A stretch of DNA of 64,000 nt. Source: Epinephelus fuscoguttatus (taxonomy: Eukaryota > Chordata > Actinopteri > Perciformes > Serranidae). Positions within the stretch are counted from its first letter, which is position 1. The number at the start of each line of letters is the position of its first letter. The position numbers and the translations under genes were made by a program. The notes beneath the pieces are model-generated. The model was not told the origin of the DNA. It did no database searches and saw only the letters and a list, made by a program, of their open reading frames with translations. Shown piece after piece: positions 43,736-53,350 of this stretch. The DNA lies in NCBI RefSeq assembly GCF_011397635.1, contig NC_064770.1, forward strand, positions 28,723,603 to 28,787,602. Direction: 5' to 3'.

Positions 43736-44169
43736 GCTCTCTGGCACAGTAATACACAGCAGTGTCTTCAGGCTGCACATTCTGTCCGTTTAGAGTCACT
43801 GTGTTGCTGGAAGAGTCTAAGCTGATACTGAACTTGTTCTTCAGTGAATCTTTGTAGTATGTGGTGTATCCAGAAGCTGCCATTCCAATCCACTCCAGTC
43901 CTTTCCCTGCAGGCTGTCTGATCCAGTGTGTTCGATAGCTGCCCACAGAATAAGAGACCTGACAGGTGATGGTCAGACGTTGACCTGGCTGCACAGTCAC
44001 AGAGGCTGGCTGTGTCAACTGTTCACACTTCACACCTGTGGAGGAAAACATGTTGAATATTGAATGAGTGTAATAAGAGTGAACAGTCAGTGTGCTGTGA
44101 TCATACTGTCAGTGTCTCTGCCTCAGTGAGACTCACAGGATCCAGCAGCAGCACAGCTACAGAGAACAT
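43736..44169 (-). pseudogene. VH gene, family A, leader frameshift (VH 43.7)
   Basis: V exon 43736-44035 is open (CVKCEQLTQPASVTVQ, SYSVGSYRTHWIRQ, IGMAASGYTTYYKDSL, YYCAREP) and the RSS is perfect (43729-43735; nonamer 43697-43705). The leader exon 44137-44169 is 33 nt, versus 40, 43 or 46 in relatives; the loss of 13 nt in the CAG/CTG-rich hydrophobic core changes the phase, so the spliced message reads LLLDPV-stop at the exon junction. Probably not expressed as protein. Confidence 0.75.
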
Positions 44170-44655
44170 GGTTGGTATTGAAGGTGATCTGATGGGAGCT
44201 TCTCTTCTTCTGCTGCAGCTGACAGCATGATATCAAGTCTTTATAGCAGACTGTGAGGAAGTTCACTTTGCATAGACAAGGACAATGACAGAGAATTAGA
44301 AAAAAGGACTGTCCTGTCACATGTAGTCAGAGCTTGGAATCGTCTTATGTAAAATGTATTTTGATACACATGAAAGAAAACATATTCAGGATTTAAAACA
44401 ATAACTATGAATTGTTTTCCCTTTTTTTCCACAAAGCTGCTTCGTCAGATGAGTCAAATTAAAACATTTACATTTACACACAGATCAACAGACTATTTAA
44501 TGTCTGCAATAACAACATATAGGCTATGGGAGAGCTTCAATTACACTTGTCTGAATTAAGCACTTGGATGTTTGTGTGTGTGTGTGTTAATGATGCTGGG
44601 CTAAATTTATTTCTGTGAATCTGAAATGCTGGGTTGTGACTTGTTTTACATGCTG
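44170..44655. other. VH spacer
   Basis: Promoter of VH 43.7 at the left; GT repeat at about 44572-44590. No gene. Confidence 0.5.
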
Positions 44656-44693
44656 AGTTTTTGTACAGTGTTGCTGCTTCATGTGTCACTGTG

Positions 44694-45744
44694 TGTCTCG
44701 AGCACAATAATAAACAGCAGAATCTTCAGTCTTCAGACTGTTCATCTGCAGACTGTAGTGTAATATTTACTATAGTGTTCGTACTGTACCTTTAAACTGA
44801 CCTTTAAAAGATACATGTTGAAGCAATATAATCTGTGCAACTGACAAACTACACACTGGTTTAATATTTCATGTATTCTTATGACACACACACACACTCA
44901 TTGAGCACTTAAGCACTGTGGTGGAGAAGTAACTAGGACTCACTGTGAATCATTTTTAAAAATAGCATGAGGATGGGTTCAGAAAACACTAGTGGAAAGT
45001 TAGGGGAATTGCAGTTTGTCCTGATATGACCCTAGAGGGGGAAGGACTAAAAAAGTGCTGAGTCAGCAGAAATGTGACACTGATATGGGGGGAAGGACTA
45101 AAAAAGTGCTGAGTCAGCAGAAATGTGACACCTTTATGATCAGCGCCCAGTGGAAAAGTTTAAGAAAAAGAGATGACTCGGCAGAAATTCTACGATAAAA
45201 GAGCGAGCGCAAACAAAGAAATTTCAGTCTTGCTCCGGAGCTTGACTCATTGAGTTGTGATGTGTTTGTTGCCTGCGAGAAACTCAGTTGCATCTGATTC
45301 TACGTGTCTCCAGTGATTTTTTGACCTCTGAGTATTTGAGTTTTTGATATCTAATGGAAGACAAAGAAAGTCCGTTTGAGAAGAGAAGAGCGAGGTCGCG
45401 AGCTTTCTGGCACGGCTCGGGACCTTGACTTTTTTGCTTCGACAAGATACACCTGCTGTCTGCTGTTGTCTCTGGAGATGGTGAACCGGCCTTGAACTGA
45501 CTGAGAGTAGTTTTGGCTGCTACCACCAGCAACAGCTGCAACTCACTCCAGTCCTTTTCCAGGAGCCTGTCTGAGCCAGGCCATCCAGTAGCTACTAAGT
45601 GAAAATCCAGACATTTTACACGTCAAGGTCAAAGTCACATCAAGGTGGTGCACAATTTAGAACTATGTAAACTCAAGATGAGTGAAAACCTTCACCTGCC
45701 CAGCAGATAGTTAAAAGCAGCAGTCCTGTCCTATAGTCCATCAT
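44694..45744 (-). pseudogene. VH pseudogene, family B, split by an LTR
   Basis: RSS heptamer cactgtg 44687-44693, spacer 22, nonamer agtttttgt 44656-44664. The V end and FR3 (44694-44753) are separated from the rest of FR3-CDR2-FR2 (45449-45620) by an LTR fossil. FR1 and the splice acceptor are not recognisable beyond about 45620. A clean family-B leader survives at 45696-45744 ([17 protein letters not shown]). Nonfunctional. Confidence 0.88.
44754..45444 (+). mobile_element. Solitary LTR fossil, second copy
   Basis: Same family as 36048-36780, in the same orientation; begins TGTAGTG and ends GACA. Flanks agac (44750-44753) and agat (45445-45448) are likely a 4-bp target duplication with one change. 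It lies inside FR3 of a VH pseudogene. No internal genes. Confidence 0.7.
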
Positions 45745-46119
45745 GTTAAACTGTGTGTCCACTGTTCTCTGTCCTCCTCTCTGCAGTCAGATAAGTAGAG
45801 GTGGAAGATATCTGAGTTTTGCACTGACTCCTCCTCACAGGGAGGAAACAACTAGATTAGGATTGTCATTCAGTTTTTGTTTGATGAAAATGTCAAAGAG
45901 CTCTAATATTGGGCTCCAGAACCCCCACTACCCTCAAGAATAAGAATGGCTGAAGGATAGTATGAATATTAACTTTATATCATTCTAAGTTGGCACATTT
46001 AAGGCTTCTATGACATTTTTCCAATTTAATATTTCTAAGTTACCTTAAACATTTAGGACCTCAGCAACATTTTTTTTTCAAAAAGCAGAAATCATGCTTG
46101 CGGCCTTGTCACTCCTTTT
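45745..46119. other. VH spacer
   Basis: Promoter flank of the split pseudogene (similar to 37623-37760 and 40118-40200), then AT-rich DNA up to a TIR element. Confidence 0.55.
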
Positions 46120-47130
46120 TAAAGCCCCTACAAGGAACTTTCATTTTGAGTTGATTTTGGCGACCCTGTGGACAAAAGCGGTAGCGTAATGTTTTGCCGG
46201 AATTAAGCCTACATTTCCCATGAGCTCTAGCGCGTATTGTTGTAAAGACGCTTGCCTGGCTCGGGCATGTGTTTGTTTTGGGGATGAATGAAACAACAAG
46301 ATGGGAAAACTTTGTCCCTGCTCCTATTGGGGATCCCAGCTCACCTCTGCCGCACCCCAGCTCCACCTCTCCGGCGTAAGCGCCACTGCCGCCGGGGTAA
46401 ACGCAGCAGTTGGCTGGTAAGGCCGAAGGCCTGTTTGGCGAGCACTTCCACGGCTTCTTGGACTGAGTATGGAGCGGTGCCTCGCCTCTTTATTTCTCGG
46501 CACTCACTGGACCCTGTCGACGCCTGGCCAGTACCTGTGGTCGGCCGGATGAGGTGTTCCAGCCCCGCCTGCCCCTGCTCTCCTCATACCCGCTGGCTCG
46601 GGGTGAATCTGCGCAACCTGCGGCCTCTGTGTGTGGCTCCTCGGACAGCTAACGCTGTGGACCCGCCGGCTCCTGCCAGGATTGGGCTGGTAAATGCTAG
46701 ATCACTAGCGAACAAAACATTTATCCTGAAGGATTTCCTGACTTCCCGAGGATTGGATTTTCTCTGTGTGACTGAGACATAGCTGACTGTTGGTGAGTCC
46801 AGTGCTTTCACAGAACTTTTACCCGATGATTGCTGCTATTTTAACTCCCCACGGACGTCGGGTCGAGGAGGAGGAATAGCGACTATTTATGAGAAAAATA
46901 TAAGCAGCTAGGTAAAATGACGTGTGCCGTCTGAGTGCCGTAAATCGCTTCGTCCTGGAAGCGACCTGGGACAGACCCGTACACAGTTTTTAAAGGTATG
47001 GATATACACTATAAAGAAATAGCTTATCTTCACACCAATGGTCTCATTTGCTGTTGTAGGTCACGCACAGACATCAGCAGAAACGAGAGACTTTTGCATA
47101 TCCAGTTAAAAGTTCCTTGTAGTGGCTTTA
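46120..47130. mobile_element. TIR-bounded element carrying a LINE endonuclease piece
   Basis: 22-bp terminal inverted repeats with one mismatch (46120-46141, taaagcccctacaaggaact; 47109-47130). Inside, about 46340-46880 on + encodes a LINE N-terminal/endonuclease start (RIGLVNARSLANKTFILKDF, LDFLCVTET), followed by a stop where the family normally continues with WL. The TIRs belong to a DNA transposon and the LINE piece to a CR1/L2-type retroelement. GC content is higher than around it. Confidence 0.65.
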
Positions 47131-47530
47131 TTTCAACACCTTGAGTCTTCTCTAAAGTCATACCTCATGATACATGCACATGTTTGGAGTGATCTTGTAC
47201 ACTGACTTCTCCTCCAAACACCATGCCTGTCTCATCAACGAAACTGAATTTTTCCAATTGTAAAACATAACTTATCTCCACTCATCTCTCTCTTTCTGCT
47301 GCTGAATCACCTGATCGATGCCTTCATCACATCCAGACTTGACTACTGCACTTATAGTCTTCATGATACACCCTCCAAAGTCCTTGAACCATGACCCCAT
47401 GCTGTTCACTTACTCCTGCACCACATCACTCTTGTCCAACAGGTGAAGTTCAAATTCCCTCTCTATACTCACAAAGTCCTCCACGACCAGACCCCCTCTT
47501 ACCTCACCAACCTCACCAAACTGATAATAG
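47131..47530 (+). mobile_element. LINE 3' fragment (L2-like), copy 2
   Basis: Same segment as 42940-43410 (tttctgctgctgaatcacct; acatccagacttgactactg), truncated. Confidence 0.6.
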
Positions 47531-47941
47531 CTGTGTTTTATTTTGTTGTTTGTTTTCCCCAGTAATGATGTTCTGGAAGTGAAACTGACAAAAAAGGTTC
47601 AATTCTTGTTCGACAATGAGCATTGAAGCAACTGATTGTTTTTTTTCATTGCTTCATTTTTTTTAAATAATATGTACCAATTTAAGAAAGCACACGTCCT
47701 TTAATGAATGTAGGATAATATACATTAATGTATCTGCGATTATAATGATCAAATTTTAAACTGAGAACCATGTTTAAAAGTCTCTCTGTTTCTCTATAAA
47801 GGTTCCTCTCTGTACTGTAACAGTGAGCTGGTGTTGAAATCATTAGTGGTCTGAGGGCTCCTCCTCTGGTGGCTTCATGTTACAAGTGTTCAGGCACTGA
47901 GGGGTTTTTGTTCAGGTCTACTGATGCTTTGTGTCACTGTG

Positions 47942-48378
47942 GCTCTCTGGCACAGTAATACACAGCAGTGTCTTCAGGCTGCATATTCTGTCCGTTTAGA
48001 GTCAGTGTCTTGCTGGAAGAGTCAATGCTGATACTGAACTTGTTCTTCAGTGAATCCTTTATGAATTGGGTACATCCAACACAGTTTTCTCCAATCCACT
48101 CCAGTCCTTTCCCTGCAGGCTGTCTGATCCAATTTGTAGCATAGCTGCTGAGAGAATAAGAGACCTGACAGGTGATGGTCAGACGTTGACCTGGCTGCAC
48201 AGTCACAGAGGCTGGCTGTGTCAACTGTTGACACTTCACACCTGTGGAGGAAAACATATTGAATGAGTGTAATAAGAGTGAACAGTCAGTGTGCTGTGAT
48301 CATACTGTCAGTGTCTCTGCCTCAGTGAGACTCACAGGATCCAGCAGCCAGCAGCAGCAGCACAGCTACAGAGAACAT
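47942..48378 (-). CDS. ighv: VH gene, family A, with two CDR2 cysteines (VH 47.9)
   Basis: Leader 48336-48378 (MFSVAVLLLLAAGS), V exon 47942-48241: [76 protein letters not shown]2 has C-V-G-C, absent in all relatives. RSS perfect (47935-47941; nonamer 47903-47911). Intact. Confidence 0.92.
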
Positions 48379-49156
48379 GGTTGGTATTGAAGGTGATCTG
48401 ATGGGAGCTTCTCTTCTTCTGCTGCAGCTGACAGCATGATATCAAGTCTTTATAGCAGACTGTGAGGAAGTTCACTTTGCATAGACAAGGACACTGACAG
48501 GCTATAAAATGACAGTGACAATGACTGTCCTTTGACAAAGCTTGGAATTATATAGGTTGTTTATCTACTCATTTCTCTTTTTTTGAAACATTAACTCAAA
48601 GACTGACAGGTAACATTTGTACATGTAAATGTATGAACCCACCTGGTAGTGAAGTTATTTTTGCATCAGCCGTTCCTGTAACAGCTATTTGTTCAGATTA
48701 AACTGATCAGGGATGAAATGGACTTGGCCTCTCTAAATAACACCTGCCCTAAAAGCACACATTGAGTCTGTACACAGGTAGAGTTTGTTTTCTCCCTGCT
48801 GGATAAGGCCTAATACTTATGTCTTAGTTTTGTCCTTAACACCTTTTTCATTCATTATCTGTTTAATTTGGGTATTTTTGATCATTATTTGACTGTTACA
48901 ATTTATTTTTTTCAATAGATGAAATATACCAGAGAATGCCTCACACCTGCCTTACAAAATAACAGATGGGAATATTATTAACCAGTACATTGTTATAGAA
49001 AAGCACATGTTGGTGAAAAACATAAAAAAGAGGAAGTCACAAACCACAGCCTCTGCTGGTGCTTTCACAGTGTTTTATTTTTTTATTTTTTTATTTTTTT
49101 TCTCGGTATGTGTAGTTATGATGTTGGTTTGACATATCATTTTAGATGATCTCTTG
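48379..49156. other. VH spacer
   Basis: Copy of the 41.1-41.96 kb spacer, with a T-rich tract near 49073-49100. No gene. Confidence 0.6.
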
Positions 49157-49170
49157 CTGCCCCCTGCTGG
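49157..49170 (-). promoter_or_regulatory. CTCF-like motif beside VH 49.2 RSS
   Basis: CCAGCAGGGGGCAG on -, as at 41962; 24 bp from the nonamer. Confidence 0.55.
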
Positions 49171-49224
49171 AGATTGTAAATATCTGACGTTTTAGGTTTT
49201 TGTAAAGCCTCTCTGCTCAGTGTG

Positions 49225-49683
49225 TGTCTGGCACAGTAATACACAGCAGAGTCCTCAGGCTTTAGGTTGGACAGTCTCAGATACACCATGCTGTTGCTAT
49301 TATCTCTGGTGATTTCTATACGTCCTTGCACACTGCTGGCATAAACTGTTTTACTTGCATCAAACCAAATAAGCCCCATCCATTCCAGTGCTTTCCCTGC
49401 AGGTTGTCTGATCCAGTGCATTCCATGCTGACTGAAAGTAAATCCAGTTCCCCTGCAGGAGAGACTGAGGGCTTCTCCAGGTTTTTTCAACACTGAAGTG
49501 GAGGGAATGGACTCCAGAGCCTGGCCATTCAAACCTGCCAAAGAAACAGATGTGAAAAGAGACAAGTGAGAATGAGAGAGCACAGAACATTAAATGTTTA
49601 CATTTTTTTCTTTGTATTGCAGCATAAAGTAACTTACAGGGCAGACAGAGCGCTGTCAGCAGAACAGACAGTTTGTCCATCAT
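49225..49683 (-). CDS. ighv: VH gene, family D, with 14-bp RSS spacer (VH 49.2)
   Basis: Leader 49638-49683 (MMDKLSVLLTALCLPC), V exon 49225-49534: CLNGQALESIPSTSVLKKPGE, TGFTFSQHGMHWIRQ, EWMGLIWFDASKTVYASSV, YYCARHT. Coding intact. The RSS nonamer ggtttttgt (49195-49203) is only 14 bp from heptamer cagtgtg (49218-49224); relative to VH 42.0, nine spacer bases are missing. It no longer obeys the 23-bp rule for VH. Confidence 0.86.
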
Positions 49684-49764
49684 CTTGAGACTGAAGATGT
49701 GAACTGCTACACACTAACCAAGAAGCCAGTGGGAGGACAGAAGTATACCTTCTGAAAACTCTGG

Positions 49765-49772
49765 ATTTGCAT
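49765..49772 (-). promoter_or_regulatory. Octamer of VH 49.2
   Basis: ATTTGCAT on +, 82 bp beyond the leader ATG. Confidence 0.78.
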
Positions 49773-50129
49773 TGGGATTTCTGAAAGGAGGAGCTAATAT
49801 ATTTGGCTCAGATATTGTTCAAATACAAGAGAAGAATATGTTACATGGGTGTTTTTACAGCACTGGTTTCACTGACAAATGGATTCACTTGCTACAATAC
49901 TTTGTGCTTTTGATTCATTCAAACAACTATATTATTGAATCAAAGTTTGACAAAGTCAACCCTCCTTGCAATTATTATCATTTATTTATTTGCAATGTCT
50001 CCTGGGTTGTTTCTGTTTCAATGAGCTCATCAGGAGTGTCTGAAAAAGGATTTGTATCAGGAAGGAGACAGGTGGTGGACAGAAACTACAGGAACACTGA
50101 ATGAACCTGTTTCATATTTCAGCAACATG

Positions 50130-50590
50130 ACTCTTCTCTCATCATCACCTGTACTGCCCTCTCCCAGCTTCAGTCATATCTCACCATACATCCACATGAT
50201 TGGAGTAATCTTACACACTGACTTCTCTGTCAAACACCATGCTTAACTTTTCACCAAAACTGCATTTTTCCAGTTGTAAAACATAACTCACATTCACTCA
50301 TCTCTCTCTTTCTGCTGCTGAATCACCTGACCAATGCCATCGTCATCTTTAGATTCGACAACTGCAATAGTAGTCTATATGGTTTACCCTCTAAAGACTC
50401 AAGACTCCAGTATATCCAGAACTCAGCTGCTCACTTACTCCTGAAACAAAATCACTCTTGTCTTGTCCAACAGATACAATTCAAACTCCATCTCTACACT
50501 CTCAAATTCCTCCCCGACCAGACCCCCTCTTACCTCACCAACCTCACCAAACTCCTCCACCCCAACACTCTTTCCCACAACTGACTTTTT
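50130..50590 (+). mobile_element. LINE 3' fragment (L2-like), copy 3
   Basis: Third copy of the fragment at 42940-43410, carried in the same place relative to the neighbouring VHs. Confidence 0.6.
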
Positions 50591-50963
50591 CTTATAATAA
50601 CTGTGTTTTGTTTTATTGTATGTTTTTTCCCAGCAATGATGTTCTGGAGTTGAAACTGACCTAATAAAGGTTCAAGTCTTGTCAGACAATGAGCATTTAA
50701 AACAACTGATTTTTATCATTTCTTCAAAATTTTACAGACCATGTATAAATATGTGAAAGCACAACTATTTTATAAATGTGGGATACAATGCATTAATGTA
50801 TCAACAATTATAACAAATTTCAAACTGAGAACAAAATCTGGAGACTGTAACAGTGTTGAAATCATTAGTGGTCTGAGGGCTCCTCCTCTGGTGGCTTCAT
50901 GTTACAAGTGTTCAGGCACTGAGGGGTTTTTGTTCAGGTCTACTGATGCTTTGTGTCACTGTG

Positions 50964-51404
50964 GCTCTCTGGCACAGTAATACACAGCAGTGTCTTCAGG
51001 CTGCACATTCTGTCCGTTTAGAGTCACTGTCTTGCTGGAAGAGTCTAAGCTGATACTGAACTTGTTCTTCAGTGAATCTTTGTAAGATGTGCTCCAACCT
51101 TCACCTGCTCTTCCAATCCACTCCAGTCCTTTCCCTGCAGGCTGTCTGATCCAAGCTGTGGGATAGCTGCTGAGAGTATAAGAGACCTGACAGGTGATGG
51201 TCAGACGTTGACCTGGCTGCACAGTCACAGAGGCTGGCTGTGTCAACTGTTGACACTTCACACCTGTGGAGGAAAACATGTTGAATATTGAATGAGTGTA
51301 ATAAGAGTGAACAGTCAGTGTGCTGTGATCATACTGTCAGTGTCTCTGCCTCAGTGAGACTCACAGGATCCAGCAGCCAGCAGCAGCAGAGCTACAGAGA
51401 ACAT
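50964..51404 (-). CDS. ighv: VH gene, family A (VH 51.0)
   Basis: Leader 51365-51404 (MFSVALLLLAAGS), V exon 50964-51263: CVKCQQLTQPASVTVQ, SYTLSSYPTAWIRQ, EWIGRAGEGWSTSYKDSL, YYCAREP. RSS perfect (50957-50963; nonamer 50925-50933). Intact; it is the last functional-looking VH before the array ends. Confidence 0.93.
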
Positions 51405-52254
51405 GGTTGGTATTGAAGGTGATCTGATGGGAGCTTCTCTTCTTCTGCTGCAGCTGACAGCATGATATCAAGTCTTTATAGCAGACTGTGAGGAAGTTCA
51501 CTTTGCATAGACAAGGACACTGACAGGCTATAAAAGGACAGGACTGTTCTTTGTCAAAGCTTGGAATTATATAGGTTGTTTTTTTTACTCAATTTTCCTT
51601 TTTTTGAAACATTAATTCAAAGCCTCTAAAATAAAATCACAGAGCTGGCAGGTATTATTCAGGGTCTGAACTTGATGGACTGTCAGAGATGTTTAGTGAC
51701 GCAGCTCATTATATTTCACACCTGTAACAAGAAAACAAATAAATGTATGAACCCACCTGTGAAATTATTTTTGCATCAGCCGTTCCTGTAACAGCTATTT
51801 GTTCAGATTAAACTGATCAGGGATGAAATGGACTTGGCCTCTCTAAATAACGCCTGCCCTAAAAGCACACATTGAGTCTGTACACAGGTAGAGTTTGTTT
51901 TCTCCCTGCTGGATAAGGCCTAATGCTTATGTCTTAGTCTTGTCCTTAACACCTTTTTCATTCATTATCTGTTTAATTTGGGTATTTTTGATCATTATTT
52001 GACTGTTACAATTTATTTTTTTCAATAGATGAAATATACCAGAGAATGCCTCACACCTGCCTTACAAAATAACAGATGGGAATATTATTAACCAGTACAT
52101 TGTTATAGAAAAGCACATGTTGGTGAAAAACATAAAAAAGAGGAAGTCACAAACCACAGCCTCTGCTGGTGCTTTCACAGTGTTTTATTTATTTATTTAT
52201 TTTTCTGTATGTGGAGGTATGATGTTGGTTTGACATATTTTAGATAATGTCTTG
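51405..52254. other. VH spacer
   Basis: Third copy of the A-to-D spacer (see 41.1 and 48.4 kb). No gene. Confidence 0.6.
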
Positions 52255-52268
52255 CTGCCCCCTGCTGG
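52255..52268 (-). promoter_or_regulatory. CTCF-like motif beside VH 52.3 pseudogene
   Basis: CCAGCAGGGGGCAG on -, kept although the neighbouring VH is dead. Confidence 0.55.
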
Positions 52269-52339
52269 TGATTGAAAACATCAGCGGTTTTAGGTTTTTG
52301 TAAAGCCTCTCTGCTTATGTTTGATTTATCACATAGACT

Positions 52340-52653
52340 GTATTTTGGGCACAGTAACACACAGCAGAGTCCTCGGGCTTTAGGTTGGACAGTCTCAGAT
52401 ACACCATGCTGTTGCTATTATCTCTGGTGATTTCTATACGTCCTTGCACACTGCTGACATAACTTGTTTTACTTGCATCACTCCAAATAGCCCCCATCCA
52501 TTCTAGTGCTTTCCCTGCAGGTTGTCTGATCCAGTGCATTCCATACTGACTGAAAGTAAATCCAGTTCCCCTGCAGGAGAGACTGAGGGCTTCTCCAGGT
52601 TTTTCTCAACACTGAAGTGGAGGGAATGGACTCCAGAGCCTGGCCATTCAAAC
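52340..52653 (-). pseudogene. VH pseudogene, family D (VH 52.3)
   Basis: FR2-CDR2-FR3 are clear (MHWIRQPAGKALEWMGAIWS, GRIEITRDNSNSMVYLRLS, CYCA), but a one-base insertion near 52605 shifts FR1 (SVLRKTWRSPQ for SVLKKPGEALS). The leader exon and intron are deleted, with sequence jumping from gagcacaga to the promoter octamer at 52715. The heptamer beside nonamer 52293-52301 is destroyed. Outermost VH of the array. Confidence 0.9.
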
Positions 52654-52714
52654 CTGCCAAAGAAACAGATGTGAAAAACGACAAGTGAGAATGAGAGAGC
52701 ACAGAAAACTCTGG

Positions 52715-52722
52715 ATTTGCAT
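52715..52722 (-). promoter_or_regulatory. Octamer left behind by VH 52.3 pseudogene
   Basis: ATTTGCAT on +, conserved although the leader next to it is gone. Confidence 0.7.
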
Positions 52723-52994
52723 TGGGATTTTCAAAGGGAGGGGCTCATATATTTAGCTAGCATGTTGTTCAAATACAAGAATGGGGGAAGAGAGAGGGGA
52801 TGACATGCAGCACAAAAGGCATGCACAATCTATTTGACACCTACAGGAGACACCTGGGACCCCAGGAACGCTGCTCACTGGCCAAAAAATTTTTTTTCTT
52901 GCAGCCCAAAAAGCATTTTTTTCTCAAAAGGCCACTATTATAAAAGAAATGTCTGTAAAACAGCTGACAGAACACCTCAAACTGCAACGTGCAA

Positions 52995-53350
52995 GGGTGG
53001 CATGGTGGAGCAGTGGTTAGCATCATCTCCTCACAGCAGGAGGGTTCCTGATTCCAACCTGGGGTGGGGCAGGCCTTCTGAGCGGAGTTTGCATGTTTTC
53101 CCCGTGTCAGCGTGTGTTTTCTCAGAGTACTCCAGCAGCTGCCTCCCACCTTCCAGAGATGTGCAGGTTAGGTTAATTAGTCACTTTGAATTTGCCATAG
53201 GTGTGAATGGTTGTCTGTCTCTATATGTCACACCTGCAAAAGTCTGGAGATCTGTCCAGGGTATACCTCGCCTTTCGCCCAATGTCAGCTGGAATAGGCT
53301 CCAGCCCCCTCCTACAACCCTCAACAAGATAAGCGGTTACAGAAAATGAA
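52995..53350 (+). repeat. Abundant teleost interspersed repeat, copy 1
   Basis: Contains gagcagtggttagcatc, cggagtttgcatgttttccc, tgtctgtctctatatgtc and ataggctccagccccctc, in the order of a very common fish repeat. A reverse-oriented copy lies at 63405-63785. Class not assigned. Confidence 0.75.

Noticed and set aside
46584-46811. - strand ORF in the TIR element
   Set aside because: Shadow of the LINE endonuclease frame on +.
53000-53349. 171-residue + ORF near 52834-53349
   Set aside because: Lies on an abundant interspersed repeat; the sister copy at 63.4 kb is also open by chance.
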